This document shows positions 46,226-57,538 of a stretch of 64,000 bases of DNA, piece by piece (positions within the stretch are counted from its first letter, which is position 1; every line of letters begins with the position of its first letter). Below the pieces are notes generated by a model. It was given only the letters and a program-made list of their open reading frames with translations. It made no database searches and was not told the DNA's origin. Where the stretch lies: assembly GCA_019188255.1 (NCBI GenBank), contig JAETXT010000008.1, forward strand, positions 1,612,001 through 1,676,000, in the 5' to 3' direction. The translations under genes and the position numbers were made by a program. The DNA is from Verticillium longisporum (Eukaryota > Ascomycota > Sordariomycetes > Glomerellales > Plectosphaerellaceae).

Positions 46226-47992
46226 CTACAGCTTGCTCGCAGGCTCCCGCTTCCTCAGCCTCTCATCGAGAATGCCGTCCTCGCCAAGCAGCTCGGCGGC
46301 AACGCCCCGCCCCGCCGCCCGGCCGGAGAAGATGCAGCCGCCGAGGAAGGTGCCCTCGAGCGAGTTGTAGCCGTGGACGCCGCCGCCGCCAAAGCCAGCG
46401 ACCTCGCCGGCGGCATACAGACCGGGAAAGGGCGTGCGTCCGTCCGTCTTCATGACGTTGCTGCGCAGGTTCGTCTCGATGCCGCCGAGCGTCTTGCGCG
46501 TCAGCAGGTTCATGCGGACGGCGATGAGGGGTCCGTGCTTGGGGTCGAGGAGGCGGTGCGGCGGCACGACGCGGCTGCGGCGGTCGGCCCAGTAGGCGCG
46601 GCCGTTGTTGATGAGCATGGCCTGGGCGTCCTTGGAGAAGGGGTTCCCCATCTGGCCGTCGCGGGCCTCGACGGTGGCGCGGACGGCGGCGGCGTCGAGG
46701 ACGGGACCGCCGCGTTCGCGGGCGAGGTCGTTCATGCCGTCGACGAGGGCGTCGAGCGTGTCGCGCACGACAAAGTCGGCGCCGTGCTCTTGGAAGCGCT
46801 GCACGGGGACGGTGCCCTTTTTGCCAAAGACGCGCGTCAGCAGCTGCCAGATGCTCTTGCCCGTGATGTCGGGGTTCTGCTCGCTGCCCGAGAGGGCAAA
46901 CTCGCGCGCGATGATGGTCTGGTCGAGGATGAACCACGAGTAGTCGTAGCCTGTGGAACAGATGTGCTTGAGCGTCGCCATTGTGTCGGCGCCGGGGAAC
47001 AGCGGCGGCGGCAGGCGCTTGCCCGTGGCATCGAGCCAGAGCGACGACGGCGCCGGCAGCACGCGGATGCCGTGGGACGGCCAGATGGGGTCCCAGTTGG
47101 CGAGGCCCTCGGTGTAGTGCCACATGCGGTCGCGGTTGATAACGTGGGCGCCGCTCGACTCGGCGATGCCAATCATGCGGCCGTCGACGTGGGCCGGCAC
47201 GCCGACGACAAAGTGCTCGGGCACCTTGGGCCCGAGGCGATCGACGGGCCAGGCGGCGCGGACAGCCTCCACGTTGCCACCGATGCCGCCCGACGTGACG
47301 ACGACGGCGGCGCCGCGGAGCTCAAAGGTGCCCGTCTCCGTGCGAGACGTGGCAACGCCGCGCGGCAGGTCCGTCTCCTCGAGGGTACGGCCGCGCACAC
47401 CAACAGCGCGGCCCGTCGTCTCGTCAATGATGAGCTCGTCGACAGCATGGCGGAAGCGGAACTGGATGATGCCCTCCTTCTCGGCCTTGAGCACGGGCTC
47501 GCGGAAGACGCGGACGACCTCGGGCCCCGTGCCCCAGGTGAGATGGAACCTGGGCACCGAGTTGCCGTGGCCCTCGGCGCGGCCGTCGCCTCGCTCGGCC
47601 CAGCCGACGTTGAACATGAAGCCCAGCCCGAGGGCCTTGACGTAGCCCTCCATGCCGTCGTCGCCCTTTTCGGCGGCAAAGTCGACAAAGGCCTCGGCCC
47701 ACTTGCGCGGCCAGTAGTCCTCGTCCTCGCGGTCAAACTGGGCGGAGCCGAGCCAGTCGCGCATGGCAAGGGCCTTGTTGTCGCGGATGCCGAGGCGGCG
47801 CTGCTCTGTCGAGCCGAGGACGAAGAGCCCGCCGAGAGACCAGAAGGCCTGGCCGCCGAGGTTCTGACGGGACTCTTGGTCGATGATGAGGGTGGGGATG
47901 CCGCGTCGCGAGAGTTCATAGGCGGTGACGAGGCCGGCCAAGCCACCGCCTACGATGAGGACGGGGTTGTCGGGAGTTGCCTTGGCCGCCAT
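46226..47992 (-). CDS. FAD-binding dehydrogenase (fumarate reductase/KstD-like)
   Basis: A single-exon flavoprotein of 588 residues in the FAD-binding 2 family, which includes fumarate reductase flavoproteins and 3-ketosteroid-delta-1-dehydrogenases. The dinucleotide-binding fold is at residues 11-40 (VLIVGGGLAGLVTAYELSRR, ending in an acidic residue after beta-2). AFWSLGGLF follows the FAD site, and VVVTSGGIGGNVEAVR lies mid-protein. The C-terminal FAD block is FPGLYAAGEVAGFGGGGVHG, then LEGTFLGGCIFSGRAAG. The substrate-binding capping domain lies between. It resembles the bacterial-type FAD-binding dehydrogenases also found in many ascomycetes, so the substrate cannot be assigned. It is GC-rich with strong third-position bias, which creates a 569-codon opposite-strand frame that is a shadow. 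No targeting signal or membrane segment is seen. Confidence 0.9.
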   Translation of the reverse strand: MAAKATPDNPVLIVGGGLAGLVTAYELSRRGIPTLIIDQESRQNLGGQAFWSLGGLFVLGSTEQRRLGIRDNKALAMRDWLGSAQFDREDEDYWPRKWAEAFVDFAAEKGDDGMEGYVKALGLGFMFNVGWAERGDGRAEGHGNSVPRFHLTWGTGPEVVRVFREPVLKAEKEGIIQFRFRHAVDELIIDETTGRAVGVRGRTLEETDLPRGVATSRTETGTFELRGAAVVVTSGGIGGNVEAVRAAWPVDRLGPKVPEHFVVGVPAHVDGRMIGIAESSGAHVINRDRMWHYTEGLANWDPIWPSHGIRVLPAPSSLWLDATGKRLPPPLFPGADTMATLKHICSTGYDYSWFILDQTIIAREFALSGSEQNPDITGKSIWQLLTRVFGKKGTVPVQRFQEHGADFVVRDTLDALVDGMNDLARERGGPVLDAAAVRATVEARDGQMGNPFSKDAQAMLINNGRAYWADRRSRVVPPHRLLDPKHGPLIAVRMNLLTRKTLGGIETNLRSNVMKTDGRTPFPGLYAAGEVAGFGGGGVHGYNSLEGTFLGGCIFSGRAAGRGVAAELLGEDGILDERLRKREPASKL

Positions 47993-48611
47993 GGTTGTGG
48001 ATGTCTCGTCTCGGTATGGGAGGGGGGAGATGGAGCTGCGAAGGAGAAGCAGACCTTTGTCGGAGGAGGTGGAGGTCGATGAGATGGGCCCTGCTGCGAA
48101 ATCCGGGGAAGAGGGGACGCAATCGCGGGGACAACAATGGGTCGAGCTGTCGGAAGATGAATAGGCTGACGAAAGGCTGGGGTTGAGGACCCTCGATTAC
48201 TATGCCCACGCAGGAGGAGCCTCGGCCCCGCAGTCTGACACGAAGCAGCGTGCCTAGCTCGGCGGTTGGCCGGGGCCTGGGATGTATGCATGGTGGTGTA
48301 TTGCCTGCCTTGGGTACTCAGGTAGGTAGAGAGGTAGAGTGTGGAGGTGCAGAGCTCAGAGGCATGTGACCGAGGCATCCGGCGGGATATTGCAGCAAAT
48401 GGTAGTACGGTGTGCTGTGGGATCAGCAAGGCTGTAACCCTAACCCTCAAGCAAGAGAGGGACCTACTGCTATGCTCTTACCGGGTATTTCTTTGGCCTA
48501 GTGGCATACCTACCTACCTACCTAGGTGCCTGGTATGCTGCCGTTCCCCTCAGCTACTTTGAACCTACCACCTGCTTGACTCGCCCAGCGCAATCATGAG
48601 GCTTGCGCCCA
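47993..48611. other. Spacer between two minus-strand dehydrogenases
   Basis: About 620 bp. It includes CCTACCTACC microsatellite runs (48,508-48,527) and a short TAACCCTAACCC stretch that is too brief to be telomeric. No gene seen. Confidence 0.55.
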
Positions 48612-49854
48612 TCACACGTCGACCTTGACGACGACCTTGCCAAAGTGCGACCCGCTGAAGAGATACTGCAACGCCTCCCTGCCCTCCCCGAACCCGAAAA
48701 CGCGATCGACGACCGGCCGAATGGCGTGCGCCTCGTAGAACCGCACCATCTCCTCGAACCGGTCGCGCGGCCCGTTGAGGATGCCCTTGAGCGTCACGTT
48801 GCGCGCCAGCGCCAGCAGGTTGACGTTGGTCCGGTCGCCGGCCTCGTCCTGCTTGCCCGACAGGTAGCCGATGCACGCGATGACGCCGCCGTACGCGACG
48901 CAGTCGAACGACTTGCGCAGCGTCTGCGCGCCGCCCGTCTCGAGGATCACGTCGGCGCCCTCCTCGCCCGTCAGCGCCATGACCTGGGCCTGCCAGACGG
49001 GCGTCGTGCGGTAGTTGATGACGTGGTCGGCGCCGAGGGCCTTGGCCTTTTCGAGCTTGGCGTCCGAGGAGGACGTTATGATGGCTGGGGCTGTCAGCGG
49101 ACACGCGGTGCAAGGGCTTTAGGCGGTCAGAGGGAGAAAAGAAGAAAGAACAAAGCCGACAAACGAAGAAAGAAAGAAAAAAAAACATACTTGTCGCCCC
49201 CGCGGCCGTGGCAATCTGCAGCCCGCTGACGCTGACGCCTCCTGTGCCCTGCAGCAGCACCGTCTCGCCGCGGCCGCCGGGCGCGCCCAGGGGGCGGAAC
49301 TGGTTGATGGCCATCCAGGCCGTGACGGCGGCGATGGGCAGGCACGCCGCCTCCTCGTCGGACATGTGGCTCGGCGCGCGCACGAGGCCCGTCACAGGGA
49401 AGACGCGGTGCGTCTGCAGCACGCCCTCGAGCGGCAGGCCGAGGCCCGACGCCATGATGGGCGCCTTGATCTGGCCCGTGAGGTGGGCCTGGTTGAAGGT
49501 CGAGAGCACACGGTCCCCGACGGCCCAGAGCGGGGCGTCGTTGTCGTTGTCGTCGCCGACGGCCACGACGGTGCCGCACATGTCGGAGCAGGGGACGAGG
49601 GGGTCCATGTCACCCGAGTTGACTGTTTTGTGGTGGTTGTAGAGACCCATGATGACTGTGTGTGTGAGCGACGACGATCGTTCTTACGAGTGACGTGAAG
49701 ACCTACCCTCGGTGTCGCGGTAGTTGAGAGACACGGCACTGATCTTGACGAGGACCTCGCCCTTGCCGGGCTTGGGCATGGCGCCGGTGGCCCTAGACAG
49801 GTTCTCGAGGCCATCGAGCTTGGTCTGCCACTTTTGCACTTGTACGTCGGCCAT
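48612..49854 (-). CDS. Medium-chain dehydrogenase/quinone-reductase-like (zinc-type ADH family)
   Basis: A cytosolic NAD(P)H-dependent oxidoreductase of the MDR superfamily, 361 residues. Exons are 49854-49707, 49655-49191 and 49084-48612, with introns of 51 and 106 nt. The first junction restores SLNYRDTEVIMGLYNHH and the second GAT-TIITSSSDAK. The GroES-like domain has VLVKISAVSLNYRD and LVPCSDMCGTVVAVG. The Rossmann domain starts GETVLLQGTGGVSVSGLQIA. GADVILETGGAQTLRKSF and GKVVVKVDV complete the fold. It resembles the uncharacterised zinc-type alcohol dehydrogenases of fission yeast and ascomycetes. The usual catalytic-zinc Cys/His set is not obvious, so quinone reductase chemistry is possible. 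A minus-strand TATATAA at 49,922-49,928 lies about 70 nt upstream. Confidence 0.9.
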
Positions 49855-49921
49855 TTTTGGTCTGACGGATTGGATTGGTATTGAGTGTCGTGTTGAGCGA
49901 CACTGGACAGCGGCACGCGTC

Positions 49922-49928
49922 TTATATA
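49922..49928 (-). promoter_or_regulatory. TATA box of the MDR dehydrogenase gene
   Basis: Minus-strand TATATAA lies 68-74 nt before the start at 49,854. Confidence 0.45.
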
Positions 49929-50270
49929 TCCAGGCTGCGGCGTGCCTCTTGAAAATGGAGGTGATTGCTAATACGGAGGGTCGCGCAGTGGGTTGAGTGG
50001 ATGACCATGATAATCATGACGAGGCGCCGCCCCCGCTTCGGAGTTGTGGACGGAACTCGGATTCTGTTGGTGGCTCTGGACGTTCAGTGCAAGCACTCGA
50101 CAGATAATGGTCCACCAAAAGGCTCTACAGTAGGCTTACTGCGTGACAGCGAGGCATGGGTCGGCGCTGATCTACTGGTAAATTCGGTGCTCTCTCACTC
50201 GGGCCATTTTTTGTCGACCGCTTGCTACCTATACCTCCCTTAGGTGGTAGGTAGGTAGGTATAGTAGGGC
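49929..50270. other. Last normal-composition spacer before the repeat block
   Basis: No gene. It ends in a GGTA-type microsatellite (about 50,238-50,262), beyond which base composition falls abruptly to AT-rich. Confidence 0.55.
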
Positions 50271-50778
50271 GATAAAAGGAACGACGGAATTCCATTTTAC
50301 CCCGTTTTTATACTAAAATAGGTAATTTTTAAAAAGGTTACTATACCCTAAATTTATAATATAAAAACTTATAAAATATCTGTTATATAATTAAATATTA
50401 AATCTATACTATACTAAGAGGTTTTATATCTAGGCCTAATATATACTTAGATATATAAGTTTATATAGGAGATAGGGTCTTATAACCCTTCTAATAATTA
50501 AAATAAAAGCTAAACTATATCGATATCTATATTATTAGAAAGAGAAAAAGCGGAGCTATATAATAGTATAATTTTTATACGATTCTATAGAACTATTAAG
50601 TAGCAATAACCGTTTAACTTCTCTTATCTCTTATTAGCTTAGTTAATAAGCTAGAGTAGAACCGACTCCACTTCCCTATAGATCTAGAAGTAGCCTATAC
50701 GCCTTATCCACGCCTAGTCCCTAAGGGTTAGTCTATTAGATATAGAGCAATTCCCCTAACCTGCTTTTTAGGGTTTTT
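50271..50778. repeat. RIP-mutated DNA flanking the old copia copy
   Basis: About 500 bp of TA-dominated sequence with almost no CpA or TpG left. The source repeat could not be recognised and it does not match the copia element that follows. Confidence 0.7.
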
Positions 50779-51070
50779 TATTAAGAGGGCTTTACTACTT
50801 ATATAAACCCTAATTCATTACTTTAGCTATGCCTAAGAGCTCTAAATAGGTAGGGTAGGTATTATAAGACTTATAATAATTGTTTTTAATACTATCTCTC
50901 TAAATCACTACTACCTACGTAAATTAGATATACCTATCTAATTCACCGATTATATAAGCTATAAATTATATGCTCCTAAGAGCTATAAATCCTAGCCCTA
51001 GTAATTATTATATTAGTAAATCCTATATAGTAATTACTAACCTAGGTAATCCCCTAATATTAGTTTAATA
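50779..51070 (-). repeat. RIP-mutated LTR of the old copia copy
   Basis: It aligns end to end with the 286-bp fresh LTR. TGTTGAG has become TATTAAG at the left and TTGGTTCAACA has become TTAGTTTAATA at the right. Conserved islands such as ataggtagggtaggt remain. Confidence 0.9.
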
Positions 51071-51264
51071 CTAGCTATCTTTTCTTTATAGATAGGATTA
51101 CTTAAGGAACTAATATTAGGCTCTATTACCTTAGTTAATAGCTGCTCTAATGCACTTATAATCCTCTAGTCTCTAGTATATCGGATCTACTATCCTAATC
51201 TATAAAATAAATAAGTAAATAAGTAATAATAGGAGAATAATAGATAGAATAAGGAAAAATATAG

Positions 51265-52323
51265 CTTAATACTACTATTCCTATAAGCGCTAAATCCCTA
51301 ATCCTTAGCGCTATAGATTAGTCGAACTAGTTACTAAATAGCTCTCTAAGGAAAGGAATTAAATTATAATTAAATAATAGGAATAAGTATTTAAACCCTT
51401 TAATAAAGGAAATAAATAGTAATTAAATAGTATAATAGTTAATTACTTAATACTCTTATAATAACTAGATATAAGCTCTTAAAGTTTCTAAATCGCTAAT
51501 ATACTAATAGAGGGTAGAAGAATAATTATTATTACTCCTTTATTAGCTTTTTAATAGGAATAATAGAATTAAACTACCTTTAATAGGAATAATAGAATTA
51601 AACTACTTAAATAGAATTAATAGATCCTATTAAGCTAGTTTAATAAATACTATATTCTATAGATCTATATATTTAATTAATAAATTATAGTAATTCTATT
51701 CCTTTTACTTTTCCTTTTCCCTATAACGATTCTTTATTTTTAAGATTAATTAGCTTAATTTACTATTTTAGAGCTTCGACGATTATTAACTCCCCCTTTT
51801 TATTATTCTCTTTATCTCTCTTTCTCTCTTATCCTAGCCTCGATAATACTTCCTAAATATAAAGCCTTTACGCCTATTACCCCTCCTACTAAGAGAGTAG
51901 CTAAGTATAAGAATATAATTAATATTAATTATAAAACCTATTAATCCTAGTATATAGCGTATATATATAATAATATTTATAAGGTCCCTTATTTAAGGTA
52001 TTTAAAGTCTTATTTTATTAATAAATAAACTAAAACTAGTATTAATAGTATATATTACGATCTAGAGCTTAAGGGTTCCTATTATTATAAGTATACCTCT
52101 AAGTACTCTTATAAACTAATATAAGCTTCTACGATCTCTATTTCTAGTATCTATAGCTCTAACGATTATTATCTATAGTCTAATTAGGGCGTTTAAGCCT
52201 ATTATAAAGTTTTTAGCTACCTAGGATAAGAATAATAAACTAATAAGCTCTCTTCTCTATTATTTCCTTAATTATCTAATTATATAATTAATTAATAGAG
52301 GATATAGGATATAGAGAAATAGT
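51265..52323. other. 1.06-kb segment present only in the old copia copy
   Basis: The old and fresh copies align up to about 51,264 (fresh 57,343) and again from 52,324 (fresh 57,344). The 1.06 kb between has no counterpart in the fresh copy. It is RIP-mutated to the same extent as its surroundings, so it was there before RIP. It includes a 29-bp tandem duplication (51,551-51,608) and a pyrimidine-rich stretch near 51,780-51,840. Confidence 0.75.
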
Positions 52324-55300
52324 ATACTATCGTTAAAAGTATATTATCGATTATTAAAGAGGAGGAGGTTAAAAGGGGTAATAACCTTAATAAAGACTTT
52401 AATAATCTTAATAATATTAAGCGTAAAGTAGCTAAATAGGCTATAGCTCTATAGCTCTTTAATTACCTCTAGTAGGACTCGCTAGAATAATTAAACTCGG
52501 ATTCTTTAGATTCCGAGGCCTAGTCTACTTTATAGATTAATTATTTTACTATTTTATTAATTATAAGGTCGTCGTTTTTACTTCTAGAGTACTCGTTTTT
52601 AGGCTTTATTATATTTTTATTAATATTAATTACTTTTACCCCTTAATTATTCTTTTCTTAATATTTAATTTATCCTTTAATCCTAATTATAACTTTATTA
52701 GAGCTTATTAGCGCTTCTAATACTTAGCTTAATACTCCTTTAATTATTAAATCTATAAGGTTATCGCTTCTAGTAATTTAATAAATTTCATCGATTTTAT
52801 ATTCTTTATAGCTTTATTATAATATTATAAAATCTATTATTAAGTATTTCTCTATTATTATATTTAATTAAATAAAGTATTAATAGAGCGAATAGCTATT
52901 AATATAGATAATTATCTATAGGAGTAGTAATTCTAAGCATTTATAGATCTCTTAGAGTATCTATTTAAGGATATAAATTATATCGAAGCTATTAATTATC
53001 TTATAGATTTCGCTAGCTAGAACTAAATATATAATTCATTTATATTTAATAGATTATTACTAGAGGATATTACTATATATTCTAAAGGTATTCTCCTAAT
53101 TACTAGAACGTTTATTATTTAAGAGGATAATAAATCTAATCTATAAACTAAGGTCCTTATTATTAACGAAGGAGCTATTAATAAATATATAAAATTAAGC
53201 TATTAAGAGATCTAAATATATATAATTTAAGCTATAGCTTATATTAGTAATCTACTATTATATATATTTATTAAGCTATTTAAAGTCGTCCTCTTATAGG
53301 TTCTTAGCTTAAGCTATAATAGAGAAATCGAAGGCTACCTCTAATTAATAGATTAAAGTAATATAAATACTCTAAGCTCTCTAAGTAATATATTCCTATT
53401 CTAAGCTTATTATCCCTAGGATTACTAATTCTAAGCGATTACTTTAGCTTTTCTATTAAATTATAAGGTCTTTAATTCTAATTTTAATAATATAATTATT
53501 AAAGATACTATTAGATTTTATATTAAGGATAGAAGTAGGCTTTACTTAGAAGCTAGCGCTTTCAAGCTCTATTTATTCCTTTTATATAAATGCGGGCTCT
53601 CTAAGGTTAAAGGTATCGTTAATCTATATTCCGATTAATCTAAAGCTCTCTCTAGCTCTAGTTAGAAGTAAATATAGATCGTAGCCTATTAGAATAGCAT
53701 TTAGGCGCTCTCTATAATAGTATTAATAGATTATAAACTAATAGAGACTTAATTCTACGATACTATAGAGCGGCTTTATAATATAGAAGATAATTCTATT
53801 AAAGTATCTATACTACAGCTCCTTAGGAATATATAGGAGAATATTATATAATAGATCTATAGTGCTCTAAGTATAGGCTTAATTAATATTATAGAATATT
53901 AATTAATAGCTATATTATTATAATATTAGGGTAATTACTAGGATTAATCGTTAATTATAATATATAATCGTAAGCGATTATATTAATAGGGTTATCTTCT
54001 CTTAATTATTATATCCTTAAACTATTAATCTTAACTTCTTATATAAAGCTTAAAGGAGGCCTTTTACCTCTCTTATAAGCTAGTATTTAAAGATTTTAAT
54101 ATTAGAGAATGCGGATCTCCTAATTAGTACGATTATTCTAGCTACTAGGAGTAAATCGATTTCCTCCTAATCGGACTATTTAAATAGCTTCCTAAAGGTC
54201 GTTATTCTACCTTTATTATATAGTTTAATAGCTAGGTTATAACCCTATTATCCCTTTTTAATAATAAATTAGCATTTAATCTATAAAGTCTTAATTATAA
54301 TATTCTTATAATCTATAAAAGCTATTTATAATAGATTTATAGTATTTATTAACTTCCTAGGTCTCCTATATCGGTATAATAGAATTAGCTCTAAATACTT
54401 AAATAGCTCTAAGGTCTTTAGAATTCGAATTATTATTATCTCCTTAGTCTATTAATCTAATAATCTATTATATAGCTTAATATATATTCCTTTAAACTCT
54501 ATTAAACTATTAACTATTTCGATTATAATTATTATATTAGAAACCGATATAACCTTATAAGGATTAATCTATTTCTCCTATTCTTAGAATATAAGAATAT
54601 TACTTCCTAGCTCTAATAATCTTAATAATAATTATTTAATATCTAGTCTATTCTAAGTATTAAGAGTATTATTAACCTTCTACTTAGCGATTATTCGCTA
54701 AAGTTCCGCTATTACCTTATTAATTACTTTAGTATACTATACCTAGGTCGTAATAGGCGCTAAATTAATAATAATCCTAGATATTACTCTAAATATAAAT
54801 AATATAAATATTAATCTATTAAATCTAATAATATTATTTATTACCTTTATTATTCCTTAAAGTAGCGATTCTAGGCTTATAGTACGAGACTCTACCTTTA
54901 AGATCTTATATACTCTAGATATCGGCTTATAATAGCTTTTAACCTTACCGATTAATTAATAGGCCTCTATAGGGATCTAATAATAGATTATACTTAAGAG
55001 GTATACCTCTACCCTAAACTCTATAGAGGTAAAGTTCGTTCTAATATTAATAATTACGATATCTAGAGGCCTAAGATAAGTATTTAATTAATACCTCTTA
55101 AGGGCTTCCTATATTATATAAACTATAAAATTAGGAATAAAAGTTATAAATTAGAATCTTATATTTATATTAATTATATAAAGAATAGGCTTTCTATCTA
55201 AATATATAATATCGATTAAAATCTTATAATTAAAATCGATATTTAACTTTAAAGTAAACTTAAAGTATTATAGAGACTTCCCTTTAATCTAATAAGAATA

Positions 55301-56869
55301 ATAGAAGCGGTTTATTAGCTCTAGAATATCCCGATTTATATTATAGTTTACTCTCTAGAATAGGTTCTATAGCTTCTTTATAGATAAATAATTAAACTAT
55401 TTATAAATATATTAAAGCTTTATTTCTATTAGAAATACTATTCTATTACTCTCTATCCTTATTATATATATAATCCTAAAGCTAATATAGGTCTTTATAT
55501 CTAAGAAGAACTATAAATAGCCCTATTTATAAAAAATAGGCGTATACTCTTAGATCTCCCTAATATACTTTATTAGCTTATTATAAATATTATCTGAATA
55601 GATTCTAAGATCGTCTATATCCTTAATATAAAATAAGAATAAAGTATCTATTAGGACGATATAGAATATAATTCTCTTAATTAATATTAGAATAGTAATC
55701 TCCTCTATTATAGATATAGGGTTTCCTATTCCGAATCTTACTCTAGCCCCTATTCTTTATTTATTAATTATTATATTTAATATTAAAGCTATTAAGGCCT
55801 TTATCTATAAAGCTCCTATTATAGAAACTAATATTATATTTATATTAAGGATAATATTATATTAAATAGAAGTATTATTAATCTAATATTAAATAAAGAG
55901 CTATTTTATTAAAGCTATTATTTTAGCCTTTAAATTACTCCCCTTAATTCTATATTAGAATAACTTATTTACTAGGAAGTATATAATATAAATATTTATT
56001 AATTCGCTCTTAGAATTAGATTTATAAATATCGTCTACTCTTAGCTTATTAGAAATAAGATTATTTAATTCTAAGCTCTTAATAGGTTCTATTATTATTA
56101 AAAACTAATAATATCCTTTCTATTAATCCCTATATGCTTCTTATATACGTTTCTATTATTCTTTTAAGCATTATTACTCTTTAGGAGAATACTTTATCGA
56201 TCTATAATCTAATTTAGAATATATCTAGTATTTACGAATTCTAGATAATTAATAATTATTAATTCTATATATTAATTACTCTCTACGATCTCCTTTTCTA
56301 TTAGCTTAATAATATCTACTCTTATAATATCTATTAATATAGAAGTATTTAAATATTCTAATATTCTCTTCTACCTTTAATATACTTTTAAGCTATATAG
56401 ATAATATATTAAAAGATTATTCTAATCTTATTAATATAATCTTTAACTCTAAGATATTTTAAATTGCTCTTAGAGTATTTATATAGAAATAAGTCTCTTC
56501 CCTAAATATAGAGCTAAATGCTCTCTAATACTATTAAAGCCTATCTAGAAAGATCTAGAGAATTTCTATTTATAGCTTTCCTATATTATTAACTTCTATT
56601 ATTATAGAATAGAATATTATTAAGCTTTAGTTTATATAATATTATATTCTATTAATCTCTAAATCGAATTATTATTTAATTATTAAATATATTTAATAGA
56701 ATCCTATATTCTAATTTATATATTCTAGGAAGAAAGTTTATATATACTCTAAAAATATACTTAGGAAGAGTATATAGAGTTATATATAGCGGATTTATAA
56801 TAATTCGTAAACGTTTATAAAGGTATATATTTTATCGTTAAGGATATCGTAGATCTCTCTAGAATAATT

Positions 56870-56874
56870 ACTCT
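56870..56874. repeat. Left target-site duplication ACTCT
   Basis: ACTCT immediately precedes the fresh element and is repeated at 63,325-63,329. Five base pairs is the usual copia duplication. Confidence 0.93.
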
Positions 56875-57160
56875 TGTTGAGAGGGCTTCACTGCTTATGT
56901 GAACCCCGTTTCATTGCTTTGGCTGTGCCTGAGAGCTCTGAATAGGTAGGGTAGGTGATATAAGTCTTGTGATGTAGTTGATGATCTCTCTCTGAATTAC
57001 CACTACCTACGTGAGTCAGATATACCCATCTGATTCACCGATCACGTAAGCTGTGATTCACGTGCTCCTGAGAGCTGTGAATCCCAGCCACGGTGATCAC
57101 CATATCGGTGATCCCCTACCGAGATCACTGCCCTAGGGAACCCCTAATATTGGTTCAACA
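56875..57160 (-). repeat. 3' LTR (286 bp) of the intact copia element
   Basis: Begins TGTTGAGAGGG and ends GGTTCAACA, with a 6-bp terminal inverted repeat TGTTGA/TCAACA. It is the 3' LTR because the element reads on the minus strand. Confidence 0.95.
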
Positions 57161-57164
57161 CTGG

Positions 57165-57177
57165 CTCTCTTTTCTTT
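57165..57177 (-). promoter_or_regulatory. Polypurine tract of the copia element
   Basis: The minus strand reads AAAGAAAAGAGAG four bases before the 3' LTR, the position where plus-strand DNA synthesis is primed. Confidence 0.8.
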
Positions 57178-57538
57178 GTGGATAGAACAGCCGTGAGAAC
57201 CAATATTGGGAGCTGTCGCTAGGGTCGATAGCCGCTCCAACGCGCTTCCAATCTCCAGTCTTCGGCGCGTTAGATCTGCTCTTCCAGCCTTAAAGTGAAC
57301 AATTAACAGTAGGAGAACAATGAATAGGATAAGGAAAAGTGGCGTGCCGTCGTGAAGGGCATGCTGACGATCGCCGAGGAGGAGGAGGCGAAGGGGGTGA
57401 CGACCCCAACAAGGACCTCGATGGTCTTTGTAATGCCGACCGCAAGGCGGCTGGGCGGGCCGCAGCTCTGCGGCTCTTTGACTGCCTCTGGTGGGACTCG
57501 CCAGAGCAGTCAAACTCGGATTCTTCGGATTCCGAGGC

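Larger units (their letters stand above)
50779..56874 (-). mobile_element. RIP-degraded Ty1/copia element, first part
   Basis: This is an old copy of the same family as the intact element to its right. It runs from its own LTR at 50,779 through the pol region into the start of gag, where the younger copy interrupts it. Alignment by eye is clear in many places. Around 52,495-52,520 the sequence attctttagattccgaggcc matches attcttcggattccgaggcc in the fresh pol. Differences are overwhelmingly C to T and G to A, and no long frame survives. It ends with the ACTCT target site at 56,870-56,874 and continues at 63,325. Confidence 0.93.

Noticed and set aside
46373..48082. A 569-codon plus-strand frame opposite the FAD dehydrogenase
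   Set aside because: It is a shadow caused by GC-rich third positions. The composition is Asp/Ala/Val/Gly/Arg-repetitive and has no domain, while the minus strand encodes a complete flavoprotein.
48436..48450. Telomere-like TAACCCTAACCC
   Set aside because: Only about two units are present, with ordinary genes on both sides, so it is a chance or interstitial remnant.
50271..56869. Possible centromere or AT-rich isochore unrelated to transposons
   Set aside because: Most of the block aligns directly with the intact copia element once C-to-T and G-to-A changes are allowed, so RIP of a retrotransposon explains it.
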